Part shown: piece by piece, positions 26,737 through 35,129 of the stretch
Layout: every line of letters starts with the position of its first letter
Position numbering within the stretch: position 1 is the stretch's first letter
Assembly (NCBI GenBank): GCA_021740045.1
Contig: JAIPAP010000034.1
Span: 1 to 37,428, forward strand
Origin: Bacteroidales bacterium
GTDB taxonomy: Bacteria > Bacteroidota > Bacteroidia > Bacteroidales > JAIPAP01
Direction: 5' to 3'
DNA length: 37,428 nt
Notes under the pieces: generated by a model
What the model was told of the DNA's origin: nothing
The model's input: only the letters and a program-made list of their open reading frames with translations
The model's database searches: none
Made by a program: the position numbers and the translations under genes

Positions 26737-27138
26737 TTAATTCTGATTCAGGTAACCGGAAAAGCTGAGTTTTTCATCCAGGGTGATAAGCAGGAATCCA
26801 TGATCTGATCTCAACTCCCCTGATTTAAGCTTTTCCTCTAATTCATCCTTGGTGAACTCCTGTATTTCTGCAGGTTCCTTTCGCAGCTTTTCAATTTCAG
26901 GCCCCAGTGATTTGATCCAGTTCATCACCGTAACATTACTCACACTCAATATGCGTTCGATGGACCGGTAACTAAGGCCTTCGAGGTATAAGTGTAAAAC
27001 CATCCGCTTCAGTTCCAAGGATTTACCCCGGTTTTGAACCGTGAAATGGTAATTGCAGTCTTTGCATAAATAGCGTTGTTTACCGGCGACAATGCCGTCT
27101 TTTACCTTGTGCTCGCTGCTGCATTTCGGACAATCCAT
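26737..27138 (-). CDS. Stand-alone IS1/IS1595-type zinc-ribbon plus HTH protein
   Basis: A 133-residue protein. The zinc ribbon uses C3, C6, C25 and C28 (CPKC...YLCKDCNYHF). A helix-turn-helix follows (LEGLSYRSIERILSVSNVTVMNWIKSLG), exactly as in the N-terminus of IS1-family transposases. The DDE catalytic domain that should follow is absent. Instead there are about 40 residues of acidic linker ending LITLDEKLSFSGYLNQN and a stop. No inverted repeats or second transposase frame were seen. It has its own promoter and lies 32 nt before the exporter gene, so it may be a domesticated DNA-binding regulator, or simply a transposase fragment. Confidence 0.75.
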   Translation of the reverse strand: MDCPKCSSEHKVKDGIVAGKQRYLCKDCNYHFTVQNRGKSLELKRMVLHLYLEGLSYRSIERILSVSNVTVMNWIKSLGPEIEKLRKEPAEIQEFTKDELEEKLKSGELRSDHGFLLITLDEKLSFSGYLNQN

Positions 27139-27159
27139 AGTGCATTACTTTTGAGCGGA

Positions 27160-27191
27160 CAAAGGTAGGGTATCTATAATTAATTAGCAAG
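27160..27191 (-). promoter_or_regulatory. Promoter of the zinc-ribbon/exporter/methyltransferase/radical SAM unit
   Basis: On the minus strand CTTG (27188-27191), 20 nt, TACCTTTG (27160-27167) matches the Bacteroidota pattern. It lies 22 nt before the start at 27138 and overlaps the degraded toxin frame upstream. Confidence 0.55.
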
Positions 27192-27231
27192 ATTTGTTTG
27201 GCTTATTAATATTTTCATCAATAATGATCAT
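27184..27231 (-). pseudogene. Start of a DUF5615 PIN-like toxin, truncated after 15 codons
   Basis: The ATG overlaps the stop of the DUF433 gene (ATGA), the usual coupling in DUF433-DUF5615 pairs. The 15-residue frame begins MIIIDENINKP, which is the characteristic first strand of DUF5615 toxins (MIIxDENL/I), and then runs into NKSC and a stop. No further toxin sequence follows; the promoter of the IS1-type gene begins here. The toxin has been deleted. Confidence 0.65.
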
Positions 27232-27455
27232 ATTGTTTCATGTACTTCTTCATTAGCGATCACATCAGCTGCATACGCTAAGGAAGCTTTAATTTGTTCT
27301 GTTGATAAATGGGGGTAATCTTTTAATAATTCTTCGATGTTATACCCATCTGCCATCTTTCGCATGATTAGCTCAACCGTAATCCGGGTGCCTTTTATTA
27401 CCGGCTTGCCCAGCATGATCTTAGGATTGCGCTCAATGTATTTATTGTGATTCAT
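27228..27455 (-). CDS. DUF433 antitoxin (VapB-like)
   Basis: A 75-residue protein with the DUF433 core: YIERNPKIMLGKPVIKGTRITVELIMRKMADGYNIEELLKDYPHLSTEQIKASLAYAADVI. It is a winged-helix-type antitoxin normally paired with a DUF5615 PIN-like toxin. Here the partner is reduced to 15 codons, so it is an orphan that may still regulate its own promoter or neutralise toxins encoded elsewhere. Confidence 0.88.
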   Translation of the reverse strand: MNHNKYIERNPKIMLGKPVIKGTRITVELIMRKMADGYNIEELLKDYPHLSTEQIKASLAYAADVIANEEVHETI

Positions 27456-27548
27456 AATCGTAGATTTTATAATGTAAAACGCATTTTCAATCCACTAATT
27501 TCGCATTTATCTTATTCTCCTCCAAATGAAATAATTTAAAATCATGTT

Positions 27549-27929
27549 ATGCTAAACATTTATCTGCGTAATCAGTTTAAGGGCTTGAGAATAATAATTT
27601 GGATGATCAATAGAAGCACCATAGGCAAACTTATCGCTTATATCACCCTCCTGGTATTTTTCATACCCTGGAGCGTGCAGATTGTCCATATTTTCACCAC
27701 TCACCATCATACACTTCATTGCAATGCCCATAAGGAACAGCATTGGCATGATAAGCCGGATAAATGTGAGATATGTGCCTTCAGCTTTACACAGTTTGTT
27801 GATCATGACAAGATCAAAACAGCTTTAGTTGGAGAACATTCCATTGATAAATCGGAACAATCCATTTCCAATATTCATATCCGGTTTAAAGAACTTGGAT
27901 TCGATCTTCGCGCCCCGCCGGAAGCCTGA
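27549..27929 (+). CDS. Small membrane-anchored His/Cys-rich protein, metal-handling type
   Basis: A 126-residue frame; an internal ATG at 27603 (MINRSTIGK) gives a more typical N-terminus and is the likely alternative. A signal-anchor helix (LIAYITLLVFFIPWSVQIV, residues 28-46) precedes a His/Cys cluster: H52-H54, H57-C58, H61, H65, H67, and C73/C76 in KCEICAF. The C-terminus FDLRAPPEA recalls small proteins located next to TonB-dependent metal receptors in Bacteroidota. Here a collapsed receptor follows 300 bp downstream, so it may be the surviving member of a metal-uptake or sensing locus. A TAATTTCG element at 27496-27503 could be its -7 box. No exact family can be named. Confidence 0.6.
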   Translation: MLNIYLRNQFKGLRIIIWMINRSTIGKLIAYITLLVFFIPWSVQIVHIFTTHHHTLHCNAHKEQHWHDKPDKCEICAFSFTQFVDHDKIKTALVGEHSIDKSEQSISNIHIRFKELGFDLRAPPEA

Positions 27930-27996
27930 AACGACATCACAGATCATTCTTAAAGCATTAAGTAGTAAAAAGCCCTCAATGTGCCCAGTAGAGTAA

Positions 27997-28159
27997 GGTT
28001 AATTGGTGATTGGTCAAGTGGTTAATTTGTATTTGCTCAGCTAGAATCCATTTCGGAATTACTGCGAAAAACGATCTACAGCATAAGCTCTGGATTCAAT
28101 AATTGATTTTGAATATCACGAATTCCCAATCAACCAATTAACTAATCAACTAATTAACC
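27997..28159. repeat. MITE-like element with imperfect terminal inverted repeats
   Basis: The left end (GGTTAATTGGTGATTGGTC) and right end (ACTAATCAACTAATTAACC) are imperfectly complementary over about 30 bp and enclose about 105 bp of non-coding sequence. No frame is evident. It could be a small non-autonomous transposable element or a dispersed intergenic repeat of the type common in Bacteroidota. The rest of the 27930-28222 gap holds nothing I recognise. Confidence 0.4.
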
Positions 28160-28222
28160 AGTTAAAAGTCTCTACCGGAAATTCACTTATTCAATTTATC
28201 CACATAAAACCGACATATACCA

Positions 28223-28471
28223 ATGAAACAACGATATATCCTGGCAGTCATATTGCTGCTTATAAGCATTCAAGCTGCCATTGCACAAAATACCCTGAGC
28301 GGAAAAGTAACCGATGCCAAAACCGGTGAACCGGTTCCCGGTGTTATCAAGCCGGTTATTCGTGGATTATCCATGACCAATATCCTGGTACTGAAAAATG
28401 GCGTTCGCTTGGAAAATTTCCAGTTTTCCGAAAACCACCCCTTTTTAGTGAATGAAAAGTGGGAAAAATGA
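28223..28471 (+). pseudogene. TonB-dependent receptor with internal deletion and truncation
   Basis: An 82-codon frame: signal peptide (MKQRYILAVILLLISIQAAIAQ), then the first strand of a carboxypeptidase-D-like domain (NTLSGKVTDAKTGEPVPGV). The sequence then jumps directly into the receptor plug (IKPVIRGLSMTNILVLKNGVRLENFQFSE, given here with its repeat of family pattern KPVIRGL...V.VL.NGVR.EN). The frame ends EKWEK at a stop. The plug's remainder and the entire 22-strand barrel are missing. This is the scar of a metal- or siderophore-type receptor gene, consistent with the His/Cys-rich neighbour. Confidence 0.72.
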
Positions 28472-28541
28472 ACGGGGCGGTAGCTGTATCCGCTGAACAA
28501 AACACGCTCATAGATTGTATGTCTATAGAAAACAAAACACT

Positions 28542-29222
28542 ATGAATAAAGCAATATTGGTTACCGGAGCAGATGGTAATTTAGGCAAAGCCGTTACCCG
28601 CAAATTTTTGGATGAAGGTTATAAAGTAATCGGGTTTATTCATCCCACAAGCAGTCCTGATTTTATGGAATCCCCCAATCTGGAAATTCACCAGTTGGAT
28701 CTGATGGATGAAGAGAAGACTTTTTCCGGGATTGAACACATCGATACCATCGAAGGCGCTGTACTAACGGTGGGTGGTTTTGGAATGGGTTCGCTGGAAA
28801 AGACCAGCCTTTCTGATGTTAATAAAATGTACAAACTCAATTTTGCAACCGCTTATAATTCGGCCAGGGCAGTTTATGAGAAGCTAAAATCCAAAGGCCT
28901 TTCCGGGCAGATCGTTTTGATCGGTACCAAACCGGCTTTCACACCCGAAGCAGCAAAGGGATTGGTAGCTTATTCCCTTTCCAAGTCATTGGTTCATCGT
29001 TTGGCCGAGATCATTAATGCAGATGGGCAGGATAAAGGCATAACTTCCTCGGTGATCGTGCCCAGTATTATCGATACCCCGGAAAACCGCGAAGCTATGC
29101 CCAATGCCGATTTTGATAAATGGGTTAAACCGGAGGTGTTAGCGGATAACATTCATCACCTATTTACCGACTCGGGGAAAGCCCTGCGAGAAACGGTGCT
29201 CAAGGTATATCATAAAAGCTGA
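28542..29222 (+). CDS. Short-chain dehydrogenase/reductase (SDR)
   Basis: A 226-residue protein. The start at 28542 (MNKAILVTG) is preferred over an upstream in-frame ATG at 28515. The NAD(P)-binding motif TGADGNLG is at residues 8-15. The classical catalytic YxxxK (YSLSK) follows at about residue 150, and SSVIVPSIIDTP is the region after it. The usual catalytic Ser lies near IVLIGTKPAF, where Gly-Thr is present instead, so a Thr may substitute. The substrate is unknown. It stands alone with a terminator about 65 nt downstream. Confidence 0.82.
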   Translation: MNKAILVTGADGNLGKAVTRKFLDEGYKVIGFIHPTSSPDFMESPNLEIHQLDLMDEEKTFSGIEHIDTIEGAVLTVGGFGMGSLEKTSLSDVNKMYKLNFATAYNSARAVYEKLKSKGLSGQIVLIGTKPAFTPEAAKGLVAYSLSKSLVHRLAEIINADGQDKGITSSVIVPSIIDTPENREAMPNADFDKWVKPEVLADNIHHLFTDSGKALRETVLKVYHKS

Positions 29223-29285
29223 CATCACTACTTTCAACTTTTAACTTCACTATACATTAGTGGGGTGGTTTTGTTTTGAGCTATA

Positions 29286-29318
29286 TAAAAAAGCGGCCCG
29301 CAAGCAGGCCGTTTTTTT
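29286..29318. terminator. Bidirectional terminator between the SDR and tricorn-like genes
   Basis: CGGCC / GGCCG stem with an 8-nt loop, A6 before and T7 after, between convergent genes. Confidence 0.75.
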
Positions 29319-29337
29319 ATCGATGTATAATTAATCT

Positions 29338-32300
29338 TTATTCACTCTTATCCGGTGCTTCGGGAACATCGGGCAGTGGCTCATAATCTTCGAGATCTTC
29401 GAGAATGACTTCAATGGCCTTGTTTAGTTGCTGGTCTTCACCCATAAATTCTTTATAGGGATTGTTCTCCACTACAATATCTGGTTCCACACCATGGCCT
29501 TCTATGATCCATTCACTCTTTTTGCTGGAATAAGAAGCAAACTCGGGCTTTCGCAGGTCGCCACCATCAACAAAGGGCAAGGAACCACGAATACCGACAA
29601 CACCACCCCATGTCCTTACACCGATAACTTTGCCCATATCATGCTTTTTGAATGAATACGGGAACAGGTCACCATCGGAAGCTGAGTATTCATTAATAAG
29701 CAACACCATGGGCCCAAGGATCATCTTGGTGGGGGTATGACTCTTCACATCTACATTGCGAGCCATATTGGCACGGGTAACCTCACGGCGCAAGCGCTCG
29801 ATAAGCATGGGTGACACATTTCCACCGCCATTTCCGCGATCATCAATAATAAGTGCCTTTTTATTCAACTGCGGATAAAAATACTTGGCAAACTTGTTAA
29901 GACCATGCCGGCCCATATCGGGAACATGGATATAGCCAACCTGTCCGTCGGTAGCTTCATCCACCTTACGGATGTTATCCTGCACCCAGTTGTAATAATA
30001 CAACTCCGATTCATCCTTGATGGGAATAACGGTTTCATCATGAGCTCCTTTTTTATTAGGCTTGTCATTAACGGTTAATACAACCTGGTCACCGGCTTCG
30101 TCAACCAAACTCATAAACAGATTATCCATGTTCTCGGTGGATTCCCCGTTAATGGCAATAATGTAATCACCTTTGCTAACATCCACACCAATCTCGGTAA
30201 GGGGAGAGCGTATCTTATCCCGGAAATTCTCACCTTTCAAAATCTTTTCAACCTTGAAATATCCTGATTTATCACGTGAAAACTGTGCGCCGAGCAAACC
30301 GGTATAAATCCGTTCCGGCTCAGGCTTATCACCGCCATTTACATAAGCATGGCCTACACTAAGTTCTGCTATCATTTCACCAATCAGGTAGTTCAGATCA
30401 TTACGGTTATTCACATAAGGGAGCAGTTTGGCGTATTTGTCATGCATGGCCTTCCAGTCAAGGCCGTGCATATTTTCCACATAGAAGAAATCGCGCATCT
30501 GACGCCATGATTCATCATAGATTTGTTTCCATTCCTTATCCAGGTCAACTTTTACCTTTACTTCCGATAAATCCACAAAATCACTTAAGCTGATCTTACC
30601 CATCGGAAGGTCAATCACGGCATATTTGCTTCCCTTTTTCACCAGCATCTTCTTACCGTTATCGGAAATAGAAAAGGATAGGTTTTTACCCAGTTCGGTT
30701 TCCTTTTCTTTGTCCAGATCAAAATACTTGATGGTACGCTTGTCTTTCAGCGAACTTTCGTTGTAATAAATCTTCCCGTTTACCGGTGAAAGATTCCAAT
30801 AGTTTGATGCCTTGATGGGGAGAACGGTGATGCGGTCTTGCAAGCCGTCGATATCAACCTGCATAGCTTCGGTTTCTTTTTCTTCCTTGTCATTTCCGTT
30901 TTCATTTTCCTCCTCTTCATCATCTTTAATTTCTACCTCATCATTTTCAGGGGCAAAGGGCGATTCGGTGTCTTTTGCCAGGGTTACCAGGTATATCTTG
31001 CTCATATCGCGATATACGTGGTTCCACTCGGTTTGGCTGTATATGGGATTGAAATCACGGTTGGAGGTAAAGAACAGGTATTTACCATCGGGATCAAAAA
31101 CGGGGCTACCGGAACTGTAAAAGCCTTTGGTTACCGGGTAGGTCTCCTCTTCTTCCAGGCTGTAGAGCATGACCTTGCCCATATCATTGGCCATAGGTTT
31201 GGCATAGGTGATCCATTTGCTGTCGGGTGACCAATTGAACGAACGGATCTCCCAGGCATCGGCCTGAGCTACATCCGTTACTTTTTTGCTTTCCACATCA
31301 ACATAGCGCAAACGAAGCTTTTTATCGCTCCATAACAGTTTCTTGCTATCGGGCGACCATTTAACACTGAATTTATAAGTGTCGGCCCCGGTGGTAAGCT
31401 GAATAGGTTCCTCGCTGCCATCCTGCTTTTGGATGTAAATTTCGTATTCATCGATTTGGTCAGAAAGATAGGCTACGTATTTGCCATTGGGCGACCACAC
31501 GCCATTGCGATCATGGGAGCCTGAGCTCTTGGTAAGGTTACGGGTTTGACCTTCAATGGCCGGAACGGTAAAGATATCACCGCGTGCACCTACCACCAGC
31601 CGCTTCCCGTCGGGAGCTATGCCCACGGAATTAATGAATTCAGAAGCATCCTTTATTTCATCGCGACCATCAATCTGATCATTGGCAATTTCAATGTCAA
31701 TTTTCTCAGCTTGCTGGGTGGCCAAATCGAAACGATAGATATAACCGCCATTTTCATAAACAATGGCATCTTTACCAATGGATGGGAATTTAATATCATA
31801 TTTGGTATAGTTGGTCACTTTTTCAATCTCTTTGGTATCGGTGTGATACACAAAAAGGTTCATGGTACGGTCACGATCCGAAATGAAATACACATCATCC
31901 TCATGCCACATGGGGATGATGTCCTGTGAGATGTGATCGGTGATCTTGGTAATTTCCTTCGATTCGAGGTCAAAAATGCGGATATCGTCGGCCATGCCAC
32001 CTTTGTAATATTTCCAGGTGCGAAATTCGCGGAATACCTTGTTGAAGGCCAGTTTCTTTCCGTCGGGCGAATAGGAGCAAAAACCACCTTCAGCAAGGGG
32101 AAGTTGCTCCGAAAGTCCACCATCAACAGAAACCTTAAACAAGTCGCCTTTAAAGGAATTATAAGAATAGCGGCGTGAGCGGTAAACAATCTCTTTGCCG
32201 TCGGGCGTCCAAGTCATCACAATATTGTTGGGTCCCATGCGGTCGGAAATATCATCACGATCCAAAGTGGCCGTGTAGGTAAGGCGTTCCGGGTGTCCAC

Positions 32301-32586
32301 CTTTGGCAGGCATCAGGTACACCTCTGTATTGCCGTCGTATTGACCGGTAAAGGCAATGTGCTTGCCATCGGGCGAGAAGCGGGCAAACATCTCATAACC
32401 TTTATGGTTGGTTAGTTCACGGGCAATGCCACCGTCATTGGAGACGGTGTACAAATCGCCTGCATAGGTAAATACCACCTGATCACCATGGATGGCTGGG
32501 AAACGGAATAATCGGTCGATTTCCTCTGATTGTCCTGCCATAGCAAAAAGCAAGACCAACGAGCATACTGCAAGTACTTTTTTCAT
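29338..32586 (-). CDS. Tricorn-like protease (WD40-like propellers, PDZ, S41 peptidase)
   Basis: A 1082-residue secreted protein with an N-terminal signal peptide (MKKVLAVCSLVLLFAMAGQS). Residues about 25-520 contain repeated PD40/beta-propeller blades (FSPDGKHIAFTG, WTPDGKEIVYRS, WSPNGKYVAYLS and others). An acidic low-complexity insert lies near 545-570 (EEEENENGNDKEEKETE). A PDZ domain (DYIIAINGEST region) and an S41 core follow. Catalytic candidates are H746 in SVGHAYV, S968 in NEYSASDGD and E1034 in GHGVEPDI. The residue before H746 is Gly, whereas archaeal tricorn has Ser there. The enzyme degrades oligopeptides. A conserved C-terminal VENNPYKEF region ends the S41 domain. Transcribed alone. 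Confidence 0.9.
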   Translation of the reverse strand: MKKVLAVCSLVLLFAMAGQSEEIDRLFRFPAIHGDQVVFTYAGDLYTVSNDGGIARELTNHKGYEMFARFSPDGKHIAFTGQYDGNTEVYLMPAKGGHPERLTYTATLDRDDISDRMGPNNIVMTWTPDGKEIVYRSRRYSYNSFKGDLFKVSVDGGLSEQLPLAEGGFCSYSPDGKKLAFNKVFREFRTWKYYKGGMADDIRIFDLESKEITKITDHISQDIIPMWHEDDVYFISDRDRTMNLFVYHTDTKEIEKVTNYTKYDIKFPSIGKDAIVYENGGYIYRFDLATQQAEKIDIEIANDQIDGRDEIKDASEFINSVGIAPDGKRLVVGARGDIFTVPAIEGQTRNLTKSSGSHDRNGVWSPNGKYVAYLSDQIDEYEIYIQKQDGSEEPIQLTTGADTYKFSVKWSPDSKKLLWSDKKLRLRYVDVESKKVTDVAQADAWEIRSFNWSPDSKWITYAKPMANDMGKVMLYSLEEEETYPVTKGFYSSGSPVFDPDGKYLFFTSNRDFNPIYSQTEWNHVYRDMSKIYLVTLAKDTESPFAPENDEVEIKDDEEEENENGNDKEEKETEAMQVDIDGLQDRITVLPIKASNYWNLSPVNGKIYYNESSLKDKRTIKYFDLDKEKETELGKNLSFSISDNGKKMLVKKGSKYAVIDLPMGKISLSDFVDLSEVKVKVDLDKEWKQIYDESWRQMRDFFYVENMHGLDWKAMHDKYAKLLPYVNNRNDLNYLIGEMIAELSVGHAYVNGGDKPEPERIYTGLLGAQFSRDKSGYFKVEKILKGENFRDKIRSPLTEIGVDVSKGDYIIAINGESTENMDNLFMSLVDEAGDQVVLTVNDKPNKKGAHDETVIPIKDESELYYYNWVQDNIRKVDEATDGQVGYIHVPDMGRHGLNKFAKYFYPQLNKKALIIDDRGNGGGNVSPMLIERLRREVTRANMARNVDVKSHTPTKMILGPMVLLINEYSASDGDLFPYSFKKHDMGKVIGVRTWGGVVGIRGSLPFVDGGDLRKPEFASYSSKKSEWIIEGHGVEPDIVVENNPYKEFMGEDQQLNKAIEVILEDLEDYEPLPDVPEAPDKSE

Positions 32587-32672
32587 AAATGCGTTTTTTA
32601 AAAATTATGTTTTGATTAATTTACTAACAACAGCAAAAATGCCGGGCTGGTTTGACAACGGTTTCTTATTTG

Positions 32673-32680
32673 CAAATATA
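32673..32680 (-). promoter_or_regulatory. -7 promoter element of the tricorn-like gene
   Basis: TATATTTG on the minus strand fits TAnnTTTG and lies about 87 nt before the start codon; the -33 is weak. Confidence 0.45.
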
Positions 32681-32746
32681 GCACATTAACTCATTCATAT
32701 TGAATAAAGCTGAAAAATACGTGGAAGCACGGAGGGGGGAGAGTTG

Positions 32747-32815
32747 AAGTTCCAAGTTCTAAGTTTAAAGTTCCAAGTTCTAAGTTTGACCTTTCATACA
32801 TGACCTTTCATAAAT
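32747..32815. repeat. Two small direct-repeat pairs in the 494-bp intergenic region
   Basis: AAGTTCCAAGTTCTAAGTTT occurs twice with a 21-bp period (32747-32787), followed at once by GACCTTTCATA twice with a 14-bp period (32788-32815). These are simple slippage-type duplications. The remainder of 32587-33080 holds the tricorn promoter and otherwise nothing I recognise. Confidence 0.6.
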
Positions 32816-33080
32816 ATGGTTGATACAATGTACAGGTATTTTGGTTATAAAAAGGGTTTAGGGTTCTTTCTGGAAAATATAGAGTTTTTATAGCTGGTAA
32901 AACTATTATAGAAATTATTGTATAGGAATTTGGATATTTATCATTAACTTTATACAGAATTTCGAAAGGATTGAATAAATTAATGCAAGCTGAATTTCTT
33001 GACTACTGCTAAGCTCACCTACTTTGATTGTCTGATGCATTAATGAATTATGAGTATGAAACCTTAAAAGCATAGCAATC

Positions 33081-35129
33081 ATGAGATTAAATGTATTATT
33101 ATTGACCGGAGCCATGATCATTAGTCAAGTGCTCTCAGGAATGAATTATTACCTCAACGACTTAACAACTTTCCAGGATGTGTTGAATGAAGCGGCTTCC
33201 AATGGTGAAAACGACACCATTTTTATTGAAGCGGGAACTTTTGTGGTGGAATCGACCTACCAATATGCCTCGGCCGAGGATCATTCTCTTTCCATTATTG
33301 GAGATGTAATGATGAATACGAAACTTGACGGAGCCTCATCGGTTCAGATACTTCATGTTTCCGCTACATTTCCACAAGCTCATGTGATGCTCAGAAACCT
33401 GGTTTTTCAAAACGGCATGAGTACAGAAAACGGGGGAGGCATTCTGCTCGATGGTGATGCAGCCAATATCAACATGGAACACTGCCATTTTTTAAACAAT
33501 GAAGCCGGAAATCTGGGAGGTGGTTTAAACGGAGGAACGAACAGCGGACAGATAACACTCGAAAATTGCCTTTTTCAGGGAAATAGTTCCGGTAATGATG
33601 GTGGTGGTCTCAACCTGGGCTCCGAGTCGGGCACGATCAATCTTGTAAACTGTGAATTTCTTGCCAACATGGCTAGCGGTGATGATGCCGGAGGAGCTTT
33701 CCTTTACATGGGAGGCGATAATGGAGTGATCAATGCAGGTAATAACTATTTTGAAGGTAATGAATCGGCCGATGATGGCGGTGGCCTGATGTTGTATTAC
33801 CTGGGCGCCAATGTGGAGGCAAATGTCACCGAAAATTCTTTTGTGAACAATGTGGCTGGCCTTAATGGCGGAGGTAGTTATTTGCGCATCACGTCAAGTG
33901 GTACGGTTAACTTTTCGGATAATAGCTATAACGGAAATCTATGCAATACAGGTAATGGCGGTGGCTGTCATATTGAATTGCATAATGTGGACATGGCTTT
34001 CCAGGAAAATTCTTTTGTAAGCAATGCGGTCGAAAACGATGGAGCAGGGGCCTTTATCGAACATTTCGACGGATCCCTTGACTGCCATCATAATACATTT
34101 ACCCAGAACATAGCCAATCGCAACGGTGGCGCCATTCATATCTATAGTGAGCAGGGGTCGGTGCTTTTCTATCGAAATATCACCGACTCCAATCTTGCCG
34201 AAAATGTGGGTGGTGCTTTTAATGTAGCTTCCACTACCGGCAGTTTCAGTATTTATCACAATACTTTTTATGGTGATCAGGCCCTGAACGATGGAGGCAC
34301 TATCTATTTCTACGGTGAAAGCGGGGCTCTGGCAACAGTTTATAATTCTGTTTTTTGGTCGCAAAGCCTGCCGGCCATTGCATTTTCGGGAGGAATTGCG
34401 GTAGGAATGACCTATTGTGATGTGGAAGGAGGGAATGGACAACCCTGGTTTGGAACCGGTTGTATTGAGGATGATCCATTGTTTGTAGATGCTGTTGCCG
34501 GCGATTTCCATCTTACCGAATTATCTCCTTGTATTGATAGCGGCGATCCGGAATCTCCCCCCGATCCTGATGGTACACCGGCGGATATGGGAGCCTTGTC
34601 TTTTGATCAATCGGGCCAAGCCATTGAACAGACAATGGAATTAGGAACCGGCTACCAATTTGTTTCAACTTATGTTATTCCTAATGAGCCTGAAATGATG
34701 ATGGTGGTAGAAGAATTATTGGAAAGTAGTTTGGGCTTTATTCGAAATACCGAAGGAAGCATGTTTCAAAAGATTGGCCCTAATTGGGTAAATGGTATTG
34801 GAGATTGGAATGCCCTTGAAGGCTATTTGTTTTATATGAACGAAGCTGATATGTTAACGGTGGAAGGCGAACAAATCGATTATCAAACCCCGATAATGCT
34901 TAGCAGCGGTTACCAATTTATCAGCTACCTGCCGGATGAACCGGTGGATGCTATTATGGCCCTGGAAAATATTTTGAACGAAAACCTTAATTTCGTGAGA
35001 GATAGTGAAGGCAGCATGCTACATAAAATCGGACCGAATTGGGTTAATAATATTGGCAACCTCAATCCCGGCGAAGGATACCTGATCAAAATGAATAATC
35101 CGGATGAATTGATCTATAATGTGGATTAA
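33081..35129 (+). CDS. Secreted parallel beta-helix protein with choice-of-anchor Q and duplicated C-terminal module
   Basis: A 682-residue protein with a signal peptide (MRLNVLLLTGAMIISQVLSG). Residues about 30-450 carry regular beta-helix repeats, each with N.GGG and a C/N.F..N turn (ENGGGILLDGDAANINMEHC type), reminiscent of polymorphic outer-membrane proteins. Next comes a choice-of-anchor Q-like segment (DPLFVDAVAGDFHLTELSPC, then DSGDPESPPDPDG). The C-terminus is two copies of the 86-residue module starting at G524 and G610, the same as in the protein at 811-1860. Beta-helices often bind or cleave polysaccharides, but no catalytic residues can be assigned. The stop overlaps the convergent ATPase gene stop by a few bases. 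Confidence 0.8.
   Translation: MRLNVLLLTGAMIISQVLSGMNYYLNDLTTFQDVLNEAASNGENDTIFIEAGTFVVESTYQYASAEDHSLSIIGDVMMNTKLDGASSVQILHVSATFPQAHVMLRNLVFQNGMSTENGGGILLDGDAANINMEHCHFLNNEAGNLGGGLNGGTNSGQITLENCLFQGNSSGNDGGGLNLGSESGTINLVNCEFLANMASGDDAGGAFLYMGGDNGVINAGNNYFEGNESADDGGGLMLYYLGANVEANVTENSFVNNVAGLNGGGSYLRITSSGTVNFSDNSYNGNLCNTGNGGGCHIELHNVDMAFQENSFVSNAVENDGAGAFIEHFDGSLDCHHNTFTQNIANRNGGAIHIYSEQGSVLFYRNITDSNLAENVGGAFNVASTTGSFSIYHNTFYGDQALNDGGTIYFYGESGALATVYNSVFWSQSLPAIAFSGGIAVGMTYCDVEGGNGQPWFGTGCIEDDPLFVDAVAGDFHLTELSPCIDSGDPESPPDPDGTPADMGALSFDQSGQAIEQTMELGTGYQFVSTYVIPNEPEMMMVVEELLESSLGFIRNTEGSMFQKIGPNWVNGIGDWNALEGYLFYMNEADMLTVEGEQIDYQTPIMLSSGYQFISYLPDEPVDAIMALENILNENLNFVRDSEGSMLHKIGPNWVNNIGNLNPGEGYLIKMNNPDELIYNVD

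Noticed and set aside
26737-27138. Complete IS1-family insertion sequence
   Set aside because: The DDE domain is missing and no terminal inverted repeats or target duplications were found around the gene.
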